NCBI GenBank assembly: GCA_049509915.1
Contig: JBEKZL010000039.1
Location: 1-55,196, forward strand
DNA length: 55,196 nucleotides
Direction: 5' to 3'
Origin: JBEKYD01 sp049509915
GTDB taxonomy: Bacteria; Acidobacteriota; Terriglobia; Bryobacterales; Bryobacteraceae
The notes under the pieces are model-generated. The model had not been told where the DNA came from, did not search any database, and was given only the letters and a program-made list of their open reading frames with translations. Shown here piece by piece: positions 7,780 through 15,882 of this stretch. Position numbers and translations under genes: made by a program. Each line of letters begins with the position of its first letter. The first letter of the stretch is position 1.

Positions 7780-9444
7780 TCAGACCTTGAACCGCTGCAC
7801 GGCGGTCTGCAGTTGTTCGGCCACTCTGGACAGCTCCGTGGCGCTGATCTTAACCTGTTCGCTGCCGTTGGCCATCTGTCCGGCCGCCTGGTCGACGCCG
7901 ACGATCTCCTGGGCGATCTCCCTGGTGGCCTGCGAGGTCTCGGCCACGCGCTGGTTGGCGTCGCGGACACCGGTCGATGCCTCGGCGATGTTGCGCGCGA
8001 TGTCTTTGGTAACGGTGGACTGTTCCTCGATGGCCGCCGCGATGGAAGCCACGATATCGCTGACGTCGCGAATCACCTGCGTGACCTTGCCGATTTCGGC
8101 GATGCCGCCGGCGGTCGACATTTGCACACCCGCGATCCGGCCCTTGATGTCCTCGGTGGCGGCGGCGGTCTGCTTGGCCAGTTCCTTGATCTCGTTGGCC
8201 ACCACGGCAAATCCTTTGCCGGCCGAACCGGCGCGGGCCGCTTCGATGGTGGCGTTGAGCGCCAGCAGATTGGTCTGCGACGAAATCTCGGTGATGGTTT
8301 CGGTAACCTTGCCGATCTGCTGCGCCGCCGTGCCCAACTGGTCCATCTGTTCGCTGATGCGGGCGGCCTGACGGGTAGCTTCTTCGGTGATGCGGCGCGC
8401 CTTCTCGGAGTTGCCGGCGATCTCGCCGATGGTGGCGGTCATCTGTTCGGTGGCGGTGGCGACGCTGCTGAGATTGGTAGAGGTCTGCTCCATTCCCGCC
8501 GCCACCGACACGACGTTGGCGGTCATCTGTTCGGCGGCGGCGGCGACCGCGTGCGCCTTGCCCGAGGCCTGCCGTGAGCCGTCCGACATCTGTCCCGAGT
8601 TGGAAGACAACTCGGTCGACGAGGAAGACACCAAGTGAATCCCGGAGGTGATGCCATGAAGGACGTCTCGCAGGCTGGCGGACATGGTCTGCATGTGCTT
8701 GGTGAGCAATCCAATCTCGTCCTCGCGCTCCAAACTGGCGCGCGGCACGTCGCGCGACAGGTCTCCGCTGGCAATCAGGTCCAGGTGGGCGACCGCGGCG
8801 TTGAGCGGCGTGGTGATGCTCCCGATGATCAGCGTGCCCATGACTAGTGCGATGAGGGGGGAGATAATACCAACTCCAATCATGCTCCATGAAAGCCGCG
8901 AAGCCGCGGCCCGCCGCTCCAGGTCGAATTCGTCCAGACGCTTCTGGCGATGCGCAAGAAACTCCGCAACCCCGAACTTCACCGCTCCGAAGCGGGCCAT
9001 GCACTCCACCCTGACCTTGGCTGCATCGAGATGTTTGCCGGCCTGGGCCCCTTCCATGATCCGATTGTTCAGTTCCCGCAGGGCGACGATTGCCTCCTCC
9101 ACCTCGTCCAACTGGCGCTTGCCTTCCTCGGTAATCGCGTTGGCTTTCAGGTACTCGAAAGCTGCCCCGTAGTCCTTACGAATCACCAACACTTCCTCCA
9201 CGTCCCGGCTGACCTGCCTGGATGTCGGCAGGCCGGTGATGCGCAGTGTGATCTCCGCCATGTCGGAATCGAGTTTCCTCGCGAGATCCATTTTATGCGT
9301 CTCTTTCTGCGCTCTCTCGCTTGCTGCATTGATCGCGTTCATAGCCCAGAGCGCCAACCCCGCGAGCAGCACGAGTTGGAGGACTCCGCCCCCGAATCCC
9401 AGCGCGAGTTTCTTCCCCATCTTGATATCCGACAGTTTGATCAT
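7780..9444 (-). CDS. MCP2: methyl-accepting chemotaxis protein
   Basis: A 554-residue receptor if started at 9444 (MIKLSDIKMGKKLALG), where the ATG overlaps the cheA stop by 4 bases. TM1 is at about 12-35. The periplasmic domain (about 36-175) is a predicted four-helix bundle without CXXCH. TM2 (about 178-205) is followed by HAMP and the MCP signalling domain with the tip EISSQTNLLALNATIEAARA. The frame continues 10 codons upstream inside cheA, which I consider not used. The signalling half is almost identical to MCP1 while the sensor halves differ, so the two probably share one array and report different signals. Confidence 0.95.
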   Translation of the reverse strand: MIKLSDIKMGKKLALGFGGGVLQLVLLAGLALWAMNAINAASERAQKETHKMDLARKLDSDMAEITLRITGLPTSRQVSRDVEEVLVIRKDYGAAFEYLKANAITEEGKRQLDEVEEAIVALRELNNRIMEGAQAGKHLDAAKVRVECMARFGAVKFGVAEFLAHRQKRLDEFDLERRAAASRLSWSMIGVGIISPLIALVMGTLIIGSITTPLNAAVAHLDLIASGDLSRDVPRASLEREDEIGLLTKHMQTMSASLRDVLHGITSGIHLVSSSSTELSSNSGQMSDGSRQASGKAHAVAAAAEQMTANVVSVAAGMEQTSTNLSSVATATEQMTATIGEIAGNSEKARRITEEATRQAARISEQMDQLGTAAQQIGKVTETITEISSQTNLLALNATIEAARAGSAGKGFAVVANEIKELAKQTAAATEDIKGRIAGVQMSTAGGIAEIGKVTQVIRDVSDIVASIAAAIEEQSTVTKDIARNIAEASTGVRDANQRVAETSQATREIAQEIVGVDQAAGQMANGSEQVKISATELSRVAEQLQTAVQRFKV

Positions 9445-12400
9445 CCCGATTCCCCCGTTCTTCCCGAGAAGCATTTCTCCTTGGGCGCGCCGCCCGAGTT
9501 CCGGCGAACGGCCTTGCGAATGCTCTGCGTTAGTTCGTCCTTATTCAGCTTGATTTGGTACTCGTCCACGCCAGCAGCCATGCCGCGGGCGATTTCTTCC
9601 TCTCCAGCCAGGGAAGACAGTGCGATCACCGGCAGCTTCGCAAAGCGCGGATCGGCGCGAATCTGCCGGGTCAACGCCAGCCCATCCAGGCGCGGCATCT
9701 CGACGTCGGTGGCTACCAGATCCACTACACCGGCATGACGGTCGAGGATTTCCCACGCCGCCTGGCCGTCTTCCGCCGCCAGCACGCGGCAACCGACCGC
9801 TTCCACCAGGCGCTGGATCTGGCCGCGGAAGAACTCCGAATCGTCGGCCACCAGCACTGTCGGCGCGTTGCCCGGCGCATCCCGGAATGCCGCCGCCGCG
9901 GGCTCCGCTTCCTGCCGCACTGCGTCGGCCAGTTCGAAGATGTCCAGCAGCAGGATGGTCCGGTCCTTGAGCACCGCCGACCCCCCGATGCCGCGCTGCC
10001 GCAAGGTGACCGAGTCGACCGTCAGCGCCGCCTCCACCATGTCCAGCGGCTCGGCGGCCAACAGTCCCAGCGGACGGCCCAGCCTTTCGAAGACGATCAC
10101 CACCCACTGCTGCTGTTCGGTGAGCTCGCCGACCGCCGCGGTATCGTGCAGACACACCAGCGGCAGGCTGGCGCCGCAGTACTGCATGGTCCGGCGTCCG
10201 CCCAGGCGCTCGATTTGCGAGGGGCGCACCCTTTCGATGCGCGATACCTGCTCGATGGGCACCGCGCAAGTTTCGCCGGGGGCGTTGTGAAACACGAGCA
10301 GCGAATGCAACTCGGCGCCCGAAACGCTCTCCTCGACCCGTTGCCGCGAGGCGGCTTTCGCCGTGCCGGCGGTCAGTTTCATACGCGCGGCCAGACCCGC
10401 GACATCCAGTATCACGGCCACGCGCCCGTCCCCGAGAATGGTGGCGCCGGCGTACTCGTGCAGCCCTTTCAGATGCCTGCCGAGCGGTTTCACCACGATT
10501 TCCACCGTGTCGTGCAATTCCGCCACTACCAGCCCATATTCGAAGGACCCGGTATCCACCAGGACCACGTTCAGGGCACGGGAAGCGTTCTCCGGACGCG
10601 GCACTCCCAAAATGTCCGCCAGGTGGAGCAGCGGCACCAGGCGGTCGCGCACGTTTAGAACCAGGGCATCGCCGACCCGATCGGTGCGGTCGGCCAGTTG
10701 CCCCGCCGGAATACGGATCAACTCGCCCACGCTCACCTGCGGGATGGCAAAACGCTCACCGCCGTCCGACACCAGCAGTGAGGGGATGATGGCCAGCGTC
10801 AGCGGCAGCTTGATGCGGAAGTGGGAGCCCCGGCCGGGGGCGGAATCGATTTCGATTTTGCCTCCCAGCCGGTCCAGGTTAGTCTTGACCACGTCCATGC
10901 CGACGCCGCGCCCCGATACGTCGCTCAGCTTTTCGGCGGTGGAGACGCCGGGCAGGAAAATGAGCGCCATCTTCTCGCGCTCCGACATGCTCTGCGCCGC
11001 TTGTTCGCGCGTAACCAAACCCTTCGAGACCGAAGATGCCGCGATCTTCTCGGCCGCCAAACCTTGGCCGTCGTCGGAGATCTCGATGACCACCTGGCCA
11101 GCCTGGTGCGAGGCTCCCAGGGTAATCGTTCCTGTGGCAGGCTTTCGGGCGGCGGCCCGCTGGGCGGGCGGTTCGATGCCGTGATCCACCGCGTTGCGCA
11201 CCATATGGGTGAGCGGGTCGCTCAGCCCCTCGAGGATGGTCTTGTCGATCTCGACGTCGCCGCCATCGAGCTTGAGTTGCACATCCTTTCCCAAGTCTCG
11301 CGCCAGATCGCGCACCAGCCGCGGAAACTTCGTGAATAGGCTGCCGACCGGCTGCATACGGGTCTGCGTCACCACTTCCTGCAGTTCCGAGGTCACCAGG
11401 CTCACCCGTTGCGCGCCGGTGCGAATGCCCCGATCATCCCGGCGGGAAAGCGACTCGTTCAATTGGTTGCGGCTGAGCACGAGCTCGCCGGCCAGGGTCA
11501 TGAGCGAATCGAGCAGCGTCACGTTCAGACGAATGGTGGTCTCGCCGGCGGGGACCGGTGCGGCGGGCGCGGGTTTGTCGGCGTTCTCGACCGGAACAGT
11601 TTCGGGGACGGCGCAACCCTGCGCTTCAGCGGCGACGGGCGCCGGCGTCGCCAACGGCTCGGCGGCCAGAACAGGCGACGGTTCGGCCAGGGGCCGGATG
11701 GCGCCGTTCTTCTCGATCAACCGCACACGCTCCGGCGGTACCTCCACCACGCCGGCGAGCATGTCCGGCTCCAGCACGGTGGCATACAGCACCTCCAGCA
11801 TCAACTGATTGGAGGGCTGGTCTTCCAGCGTCCCGGCCGAGTCCAGGTCGAATACCGTCTCGAAAATCGTGCCGCACTTGATGAGGTCCTTGAAAACTGC
11901 CCAGGGAGTTTTTCCGCGCCGCTCGATGTCGTGAATCAGGTCGTATTCGATCAGGTAGATGTACTTGCCGCACCGGCGCGCCTGGCTCAGATCGAACGCC
12001 GACACTTGGATGTGTTTGTTGGTCTCGGGCACCTCGACCGCGACCCGCTCGGAAAGAGAGTTCTTCTCGTTCGCGGGAAGACTTCCCGCCGCGAGCGAGG
12101 TGAGCGCCAGGACAAATTCGTTAATGTCGGCCTGGTTGCTCTGCTGGTGGCTGCAAATCAGTTCGCGCAGCTTATCGAACGCCAACAGGAGAATGCTGAC
12201 CACCTCCGGCGTCGGCACGGCCTGCCGGGACCGGATCAAGTCGAGGGCGTTCTCGGTTTTGTGAGCCAATTCCCGGATCTTGACCAACTCGAAGAAGCCG
12301 GCCCCGCCCTTGATCGAATGCGCCGCCCGAAAAACCCGGTTCACCAGTTGCTCGTCGATCTGGGCTCCGCCCAGTTCCATGGCCAACAGGTCCGTCTCGA

Positions 12401-12473
12401 TCGTGGCCAGGTGCTCGCGGCATTCAGCCAGATAATCCTGTACCAGTTCGTCGTCGGGGTTCGGTTCGTTCAT
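9441..12473 (-). CDS. cheA: CheA hybrid histidine kinase with C-terminal receiver
   Basis: A 1010-residue kinase from ATG 12473 (MNEPNPDDELVQDYL). Domains in order: HPt with phosphorylated H52 (FRAAHSIKGGAGFF); a P2-like linker (about 140-260); dimerisation helices; HATPase with N-box HMVRNAVDHGIE and glycine boxes ISDDGQGL and SGRGVGMDVV; two consecutive CheW-like domains; and a C-terminal receiver (VLVADDSEFFRG, acceptor in LVATDVEMPRLDG, lysine in YQIKLNKDE). The frame is open upstream to 12806, but that part overlaps the STAS gene and is not homologous to CheA. No separate CheY exists in the operon, so the fused receiver is either the phosphate sink or the output. It overlaps MCP2 by 4 bases. 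Confidence 0.95.
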   Translation of the reverse strand: MNEPNPDDELVQDYLAECREHLATIETDLLAMELGGAQIDEQLVNRVFRAAHSIKGGAGFFELVKIRELAHKTENALDLIRSRQAVPTPEVVSILLLAFDKLRELICSHQQSNQADINEFVLALTSLAAGSLPANEKNSLSERVAVEVPETNKHIQVSAFDLSQARRCGKYIYLIEYDLIHDIERRGKTPWAVFKDLIKCGTIFETVFDLDSAGTLEDQPSNQLMLEVLYATVLEPDMLAGVVEVPPERVRLIEKNGAIRPLAEPSPVLAAEPLATPAPVAAEAQGCAVPETVPVENADKPAPAAPVPAGETTIRLNVTLLDSLMTLAGELVLSRNQLNESLSRRDDRGIRTGAQRVSLVTSELQEVVTQTRMQPVGSLFTKFPRLVRDLARDLGKDVQLKLDGGDVEIDKTILEGLSDPLTHMVRNAVDHGIEPPAQRAAARKPATGTITLGASHQAGQVVIEISDDGQGLAAEKIAASSVSKGLVTREQAAQSMSEREKMALIFLPGVSTAEKLSDVSGRGVGMDVVKTNLDRLGGKIEIDSAPGRGSHFRIKLPLTLAIIPSLLVSDGGERFAIPQVSVGELIRIPAGQLADRTDRVGDALVLNVRDRLVPLLHLADILGVPRPENASRALNVVLVDTGSFEYGLVVAELHDTVEIVVKPLGRHLKGLHEYAGATILGDGRVAVILDVAGLAARMKLTAGTAKAASRQRVEESVSGAELHSLLVFHNAPGETCAVPIEQVSRIERVRPSQIERLGGRRTMQYCGASLPLVCLHDTAAVGELTEQQQWVVIVFERLGRPLGLLAAEPLDMVEAALTVDSVTLRQRGIGGSAVLKDRTILLLDIFELADAVRQEAEPAAAAFRDAPGNAPTVLVADDSEFFRGQIQRLVEAVGCRVLAAEDGQAAWEILDRHAGVVDLVATDVEMPRLDGLALTRQIRADPRFAKLPVIALSSLAGEEEIARGMAAGVDEYQIKLNKDELTQSIRKAVRRNSGGAPKEKCFSGRTGESG

Positions 12474-12481
12474 CTTGTCCC

Positions 12482-12788
12482 TCAGTTTCCGGAGACGCTG
12501 AAATGCTGGTGCATGCGCATGGTTTGGAACAGCTCCAGGATTTCCGCGGAGGCGTGAACGACGGCCAGCCGGCCGCCGACCTTTCGGAGGGAGTTGTGTG
12601 CCGAGATCAGCAGACCGATCCCGCTGGAATCGACCATCTGAACGCCAGTCAAATCGACCACCAGTTCCCGGACGCCGTCCTGGACGATGCCGCGCATTTT
12701 CGACCGCAGCGCGGCGACCGAGGCGGCTACGATGTTGTCTCCCGCCACGAATTACGACTTTGTTTTCTTCTCGTGTAACCGCTATCAT
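12482..12788 (-). CDS. STAS-domain anti-anti-sigma factor, frameshifted near its N-terminus
   Basis: From 12748 to 12482 a GTG-initiated frame encodes 88 residues of a STAS domain with the phosphorylatable-serine motif VDSSGIGLLIS. This lacks the first beta strand. That strand is present upstream in another frame: ATG 12788 with RBS GAGGA gives MIAVTREENKVVIRGG. Removing one base near 12740 joins the two into GGDNIVAAS and restores a 102-residue protein of normal STAS length. Its likely partner is the adjacent RsbW-like ATPase, whose kinase activity would phosphorylate the serine. It is either a true frameshift or a sequence error; the GTG start would give a truncated domain. Confidence 0.8.
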
Positions 12789-12799
12789 CGATGTTTTCC

Positions 12800-13213
12800 T
12801 CAGCACAAACGTTTGACGATCATCACCACGTTGCCCCGGTCGTTGTATCGGACGTGGTTGGCATACTTACGCAAGATTCCGATACCCCGGCCGGAACAGT
12901 CCGTCAACGCGGCCGGATGGCTCCAAGCCGCGCGCCAATCGAAACCGTCGCCATCGTCCTCCACTGCGATGAGCAGGCGGGAGCCCTTGAGCCGCAAAAC
13001 GCAGCGGACCAGCCTGCGCGGATCGGCGTGACAGCCGTGCAACACGGCGTTGGTCAACGCTTCGCGCACCAGCAGTTCGGCGGCGAACCAGCTCCCAGCA
13101 TGCGGCCGCGCGCTCTGGTGGCGCCGGAATTCGACGAAAAACTCCTCGATCGCCTGCAAGCTTGCCGGCAGCGCGGTCCGGATTTCGCAATAGACCTGAG
13201 CCGGATGGGTCAC
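12800..13213 (-). CDS. RsbW-like anti-sigma / serine kinase ATPase
   Basis: A 137-residue GHKL ATPase of the RsbW/SpoIIAB type, taking the GTG at 13213 that overlaps the stop of the upstream phosphatase gene by 4 bases (GTGA). The N-box is EALTNAVLHGCH, with glycine boxes DDGDGF and GRGIGI. The frame is open to 13597, but that part is antisense-like sequence over the phosphatase gene. In known systems such proteins bind a sigma factor or another target and phosphorylate a STAS partner. Here the STAS partner follows directly and the dephosphorylating SpoIIE-type phosphatase precedes it, so all three parts of a partner switch are present. Confidence 0.88.
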   Translation of the reverse strand: MTHPAQVYCEIRTALPASLQAIEEFFVEFRRHQSARPHAGSWFAAELLVREALTNAVLHGCHADPRRLVRCVLRLKGSRLLIAVEDDGDGFDWRAAWSHPAALTDCSGRGIGILRKYANHVRYNDRGNVVMIVKRLC

Positions 13214-14370
13214 TGACCGACCTCCGCGGCCAGCAGCAACAGGTCGTCCTCCACGATGTGTTCCGGTGGGCGCAATTCGTCCACAATCCTGGCGGCGGAT
13301 TCGGCCAGCGGCGTGGCCCGATGACGGACGCAAGCATCGACCAGCCGCTCCAGCCCCTCGCGCCGGCCTCCGCCCGCCGAGGATTCGATCAGGCCGTCGG
13401 TGTACATGAAGAAGCGGTCCCCCTTCGAGACGCGCAGGTCCTGGCGGCGGAGAATGGCGGCACCGAACACTCCCAGCGGGTCGCTGGACAGCTCCACGGT
13501 TCGCGGCACTCCATTGCGGGTCACCAGGATCAGAGGAGGGTGCCCCGCGCCGATCACCGTGAGCTGGTGGGTCTGCGGGTTCATCCGGGCGTAGCACGCC
13601 GTAAGATAGCGTTCCTCACCCAGCATCTGGCCCATCACCGAATCCACGGCACGCATGGTGTCCTCGGGCGAGAAGACCGGCCCGGCGTACTGGCGCAGCA
13701 GGGCCTTTACGGCCGAAGTGAGGAAGGCGGCGCTCACCCCGTGGCCGCTTATGTCCCCCACAAAGTATCCGAAGATGCCGGCACCCATCGGGACGACATC
13801 GTAGAAATCGCCGCCGGCCTCTTCGAGCGGTTTGTAGTGGATCGCGAAGCGCGCCTCCGGGTAATCGTCGGGGTGCACCAGAATGGCCTGTTGGGCGTCG
13901 CGCAACCGCTCCAGCCGCGCCCGATGCTGCCCGACCAAAGCGCGATTGGTGTCGCGGATGCGGAGATGGACCCTCACGCGTGCCAGGACTTCCTCGCCAT
14001 GCACGGGTTTCGCGATATAGTCCACGCCGCCGATCTTCAGGCCCGTGACCTTACTCTTTACGTCATCCAGAGCGGAGAGAAAGATGATAGGAATGTCGGC
14101 GGTGATTGGGTCCGATTTCAACCGGGAGCAGGTTTCGAAGCCGGTTTCACCTGGCATCAGCACGTCCAGCAAAATGAGGTCCGGCAGTTGGGTGCGGCTC
14201 TCGCTGCGGGCGGTGGGGCCGTCGCCGGCGGCCAGGGTGCGGAAACCCTCCGCCTCCAGGATGCTCGCGACCAACTCCAGGTTGGTTGGCGTGTCGTCGA
14301 CGACGAGAATGGTTGGCGGATCCATCGCGGCGCGCTTTTGCTCGCCCGACAAGTCGGATTGCCTGGACAT
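13210..14370 (-). CDS. Receiver-SpoIIE phosphatase (RsbU-like response regulator)
   Basis: A protein of 386 residues from ATG 14370, or 371 from ATG 14325 (MDPPTILVVDD); the frame is open to 14478. The N-terminal receiver has its phosphoacceptor in LILLDVLMPGETG. A coiled-coil linker leads to a PP2C/SpoIIE domain with metal-binding motifs GGDFYDVVPMG and GDISGHGVSAAFL. It would dephosphorylate the STAS protein when its receiver is phosphorylated, plausibly by CheA. It is the first gene of the chemosensory operon and overlaps the ATPase gene by 4 bases. A stretch of about 80 bases separates it from the DUF1501 gene upstream, which may drive it in part. Confidence 0.9.
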   Translation of the reverse strand: MSRQSDLSGEQKRAAMDPPTILVVDDTPTNLELVASILEAEGFRTLAAGDGPTARSESRTQLPDLILLDVLMPGETGFETCSRLKSDPITADIPIIFLSALDDVKSKVTGLKIGGVDYIAKPVHGEEVLARVRVHLRIRDTNRALVGQHRARLERLRDAQQAILVHPDDYPEARFAIHYKPLEEAGGDFYDVVPMGAGIFGYFVGDISGHGVSAAFLTSAVKALLRQYAGPVFSPEDTMRAVDSVMGQMLGEERYLTACYARMNPQTHQLTVIGAGHPPLILVTRNGVPRTVELSSDPLGVFGAAILRRQDLRVSKGDRFFMYTDGLIESSAGGGRREGLERLVDACVRHRATPLAESAARIVDELRPPEHIVEDDLLLLAAEVGQ

Positions 14371-14555
14371 CTCGAGGCCGGATATAGAGCTGGTAAATCC
14401 GTCCGCCAAGTTCATCACAACTTCTATCGGCAGATCCTCGGCAAAGTTTACTACTCTCCGATAGGTTGTACCTGGCAATGAGCTCCGATAAAGAAACCAA
14501 ACACTTTATCGGTTTTCTGAGGGGCGGCTGTGGTCCAAGCCTTCCGAGCGAGCGG

Positions 14556-15791
14556 CTAAGCCAGGCCCAAGAATTTGGGGTCATGGCCGGGGAAAACTCC
14601 GGCCGCCGAAGGAGTGCGCAGGTGCCGCACCACGATTTCACCCAGAACGTCGCGAAAATCGGTGGTGAGGGCCAGGTCGCGGCCTTCATAGAGCTGGTCC
14701 TGTTCGAGACCGGGCCATTGGCCGTAGACCTTGCCGCCCTTGATGCCGCCGCCCATCGCAAACATGAAGTTGGCGTGTCCGTGGTCGGTGCCGCGGTTGC
14801 CGTTTTCACGCGCGGTGCGGCCGAATTCGGACATGGTCACCAGGGCGATGTCGGCCATGCGGTCGCCCATGTCGGTCCAGAAGGAGGAAAGCGCCTGGCC
14901 GAATTGAGCGAGCAGGCTGGCAAGCTGGCCCTGGGAAGCGCGCGGGCCGGTTTCGTTGACATGGTGGTCCCAGCCGCCGATATCGGCGAATGCCATTTCC
15001 AGGCCCACCTCGGCCTTGATCAACTGGGCGATCTGCTTCAGGCTGTTGCCGAAGGAGCCGGGCGGATAATCGGCGCCGCCGGCGGGCGAGTAGGGTTGTT
15101 TCCGGACGGTCTGCAGCATGGAAACGGCCTCAAAGGTCTCCCGGCCGGTGGCCCGCATGGCCGGGTCGGTTGCCGACGCGTACATTTGCTCGAGTTGTCC
15201 GGCAGCCTCGGCGTTGCGGACCTGAAAGTCGGCCAGGTTCTGCAGGGAAACGGCCGGCTGGCCGCCACCCAGGGCACGTGGCAGGGTTGCGCCCATAGCG
15301 ACTGCGCGTACCGGAGAGACCTTGCCTAGGCCTCTAGGCAACGCGCGGTTCATCCACCCACTGCTGGTGGCTTTAAAGCCAGGCGTACCCGATTCCATAT
15401 AATCCTGGGCGTCGAAATGGGAGCGGGTGGGATCGGGCGACCCGACGGCGTCCACGATGGCCAGGTGCTGCTGGTCGAACAGCGGTTTCAAGAGCGCCAG
15501 CGACGGATGGAGGCCGAAAAAACCATCCAGGTCGACCGCCGCGTCCGGGCTGCCCGCCGACGGCCGTGGCACGGCGATATTGGGGCGCATCCGGTAGTAG
15601 GCCTTCTCGCCATGCGGCACCACCACGTTGAGGCCGTCGGCCGCTCCCCGCTGAAATACGGCCACCAGGATTTTCTTCCGCGGTGCGGGGGCCCCAGAGG
15701 CGTATAGCGCCCGTTCGAGCCACAGTGGGGCAGTGCCGGCCCCAACCATTGCCAGTGCCGAGTTGCGAAGAAAAATGCGGCGATCGATCAT
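14556..15791 (-). CDS. DUF1501 exported protein (sulfatase/phosphatase-like fold)
   Basis: A 411-residue protein from ATG 15791 (MIDRRIFLRNSALAMVGAG), with a GGGGG ribosome-binding run about 7 bases upstream. The N-terminus is a Tat-like signal with an arginine pair and a hydrophobic stretch. DUF1501 motifs include FQRGAADGLNVVVPHG near the start of the mature part, GGWDHHVN in the centre and TMSEFGRTARENGN plus DHGHANFMFAMGG near the end, the histidine/aspartate-rich features of this alkaline-phosphatase-like family. DUF1501 proteins are nearly always encoded beside DUF1800, as here. The biochemical role of the pair is unknown; export of both suggests an envelope function. Confidence 0.92.
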   Translation of the reverse strand: MIDRRIFLRNSALAMVGAGTAPLWLERALYASGAPAPRKKILVAVFQRGAADGLNVVVPHGEKAYYRMRPNIAVPRPSAGSPDAAVDLDGFFGLHPSLALLKPLFDQQHLAIVDAVGSPDPTRSHFDAQDYMESGTPGFKATSSGWMNRALPRGLGKVSPVRAVAMGATLPRALGGGQPAVSLQNLADFQVRNAEAAGQLEQMYASATDPAMRATGRETFEAVSMLQTVRKQPYSPAGGADYPPGSFGNSLKQIAQLIKAEVGLEMAFADIGGWDHHVNETGPRASQGQLASLLAQFGQALSSFWTDMGDRMADIALVTMSEFGRTARENGNRGTDHGHANFMFAMGGGIKGGKVYGQWPGLEQDQLYEGRDLALTTDFRDVLGEIVVRHLRTPSAAGVFPGHDPKFLGLA

Positions 15792-15882
15792 TGCCATATC
15801 CCCCAATTGCATGCCCATTTCACGGGATCCGAAAAGACCCCCGGCAAAACCGCTTTTCCCGATGGTCGCGGCCCGGTAAAAG

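Larger units (their letters stand above)
5400..8480. repeat. Direct repeat of the MCP signalling region
   Basis: DNA encoding the MCP1 signalling core (about 5400-5900) is repeated almost unchanged in MCP2 (about 7990-8480). Long blocks, including the hairpin-tip codons near 5590-5740 and 8170-8320, look identical or nearly so at base level. The flanking sensor regions are unrelated. The pattern fits recent duplication or gene conversion limited to the kinase-contacting part. The pair of direct repeats could recombine and delete cheW with the intervening region. Confidence 0.75.

Noticed and set aside
9441..12806. A 1121-aa STAS-CheA fusion
   Set aside because: The upstream 110 residues are mostly the wrong frame of the STAS gene; real STAS homology is in another frame and CheA homology starts at 12473.
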